From positions 1 to 5,379 of the forward strand of contig CAYZPY010000158.1 of NCBI GenBank assembly GCA_964480425.1: a stretch of DNA of 5,379 bases, given 5' to 3'. The translations under genes and the position numbers were made by a program. Below are positions 5,041-5,379 of this stretch, piece after piece. The DNA is from CAYYMD01 sp964480425. GTDB taxonomy: Bacteria; Planctomycetota; Phycisphaerae; SM23-33. Each line of letters starts with the position of its first letter. Positions within the stretch are counted from its first letter, which is position 1. The notes under the pieces are model-generated. The model was not told the DNA's origin and ran no database searches. It was given only the letters and a program-made list of their open reading frames with translations.

Positions 5041-5379
5041 ATGCCAACCATATACGTCATGCAGACCGGACAGACCACGTGGGAGGAGGACCTCCGCGTG
5101 GAATCGGCGGCCGGTTCGCCGCTGAGCGAGCACGGCCAGGCCCGCGTCCTCGACATATCGGGCAAGCTCGCCGATAGGCACATATCCACGATATACACCG
5201 GTCCTGGCGAGGCCGAGCAGCAGACGGCCAAGCTTCTCGCCGGCGCGCTGCGGGCAAAGGTGCGCACGCGAAAGAACCTCCAGGAGCTGGACTACGGACT
5301 CTGGCAGGGTCTGACACTCGGTCAGATAAAGCGCCGCCAGCCGAAGGTCTATCGCCAGTGGACCGTCCGGCCCGACAGC
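5041..5379 (+). CDS. Histidine-phosphatase-fold (phosphoglycerate-mutase-like) protein lacking the RHG motif, partial
   Basis: The frame is open from ATG at 5041 to the window edge, giving 113 residues with the C-terminus missing. The N-terminus IYVMQTGQTTW (4-14) aligns with IYLVRHGQTTW of the histidine phosphatase superfamily. SPLSEHGQARV (26-36), EAEQQTAKLLA (57-67) and LQELDYGLWQG (80-90) match the following family blocks. Members use the His of RHG as phospho-acceptor; here RHG is QTG (residues 8-10), and the arginine of the ARQTA-like block is replaced by glutamate or glutamine. The acidic block (E82, D84) is kept. The loss of His makes ordinary phosphatase or mutase catalysis unlikely. 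I recall planctomycete proteins of this type with RPG in place of RHG and a QPKVYRQW segment like the one at 101-108, so this may be a conserved non-catalytic or altered-function branch. The ATG follows rpe by 13 bases, with a weak GGCGGA ahead, indicating co-transcription. Confidence 0.85.
   Translation, partial: MPTIYVMQTGQTTWEEDLRVESAAGSPLSEHGQARVLDISGKLADRHISTIYTGPGEAEQQTAKLLAGALRAKVRTRKNLQELDYGLWQGLTLGQIKRRQPKVYRQWTVRPDS

Noticed and set aside
4395..5267. A 290-codon minus-strand open frame
   Set aside because: It is antisense to rpe and the histidine-phosphatase-fold gene, both well supported; long shadow frames are common in GC-rich genes.

Overview
The window looks like a stretch of chromosome from a bacterium, most likely a Planctomycetota member. 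The evidence for that lineage is the style of the phosphoglycerate kinase (FGTCHRKHASMY instead of the common FGTAHRAHAST), a variant histidine-phosphatase-fold protein whose end (QPKVYRQW) resembles a group I remember from planctomycetes, and AT-rich intergenic DNA full of short ATTCG/TTCGTAAT-type repeats. The taxonomic call is an inference from memory and was not tested by search.

Layout. Bases 1-56 hold the last codons of an unidentified plus-strand gene. Bases 53-1583, on the minus strand, are the remains of a type II restriction-modification module of the MjaI (CTAG) type. An intact beta-class DNA methyltransferase with a C-terminal staphylococcal-nuclease-like domain is followed, with an 8-base overlap, by a restriction-endonuclease gene cut off after 93 codons. 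Base composition in this block is visibly more AT-rich than in the genes to its right, as expected for acquired DNA. Bases 1584-1771 form a divergent intergenic region with a tandem TATAAT-containing repeat. Bases 1772-2644 encode a Memo-family protein (AmmeMemoRadiSam protein B). Bases 2645-3059 are a 415-base non-coding region holding several small repeats, a GC-rich hairpin and a plausible promoter. From 3060 to the end, three plus-strand genes appear to form a central-carbon operon: phosphoglycerate kinase (pgk), ribulose-phosphate 3-epimerase (rpe), and a histidine-phosphatase-fold protein that runs off the window.

How the parts work together. pgk and rpe serve glycolysis/gluconeogenesis and the pentose phosphate pathway; a strong hairpin sits between them. 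The third gene has the phosphoglycerate-mutase fold, but its RHG catalytic motif reads QTG, so it is probably not an ordinary phosphatase. In the left block the methyltransferase appears to have outlived its partner nuclease and would now act as an orphan methyltransferase. Three observations make it worth a second look: an A10 homopolymer inside the gene that could switch it off by slippage, a fused nuclease-like domain that has lost most catalytic residues, and the complete absence of CTAG, the presumed target, from all 5379 bases. I see no CRISPR array, tRNA, rRNA or insertion sequence.
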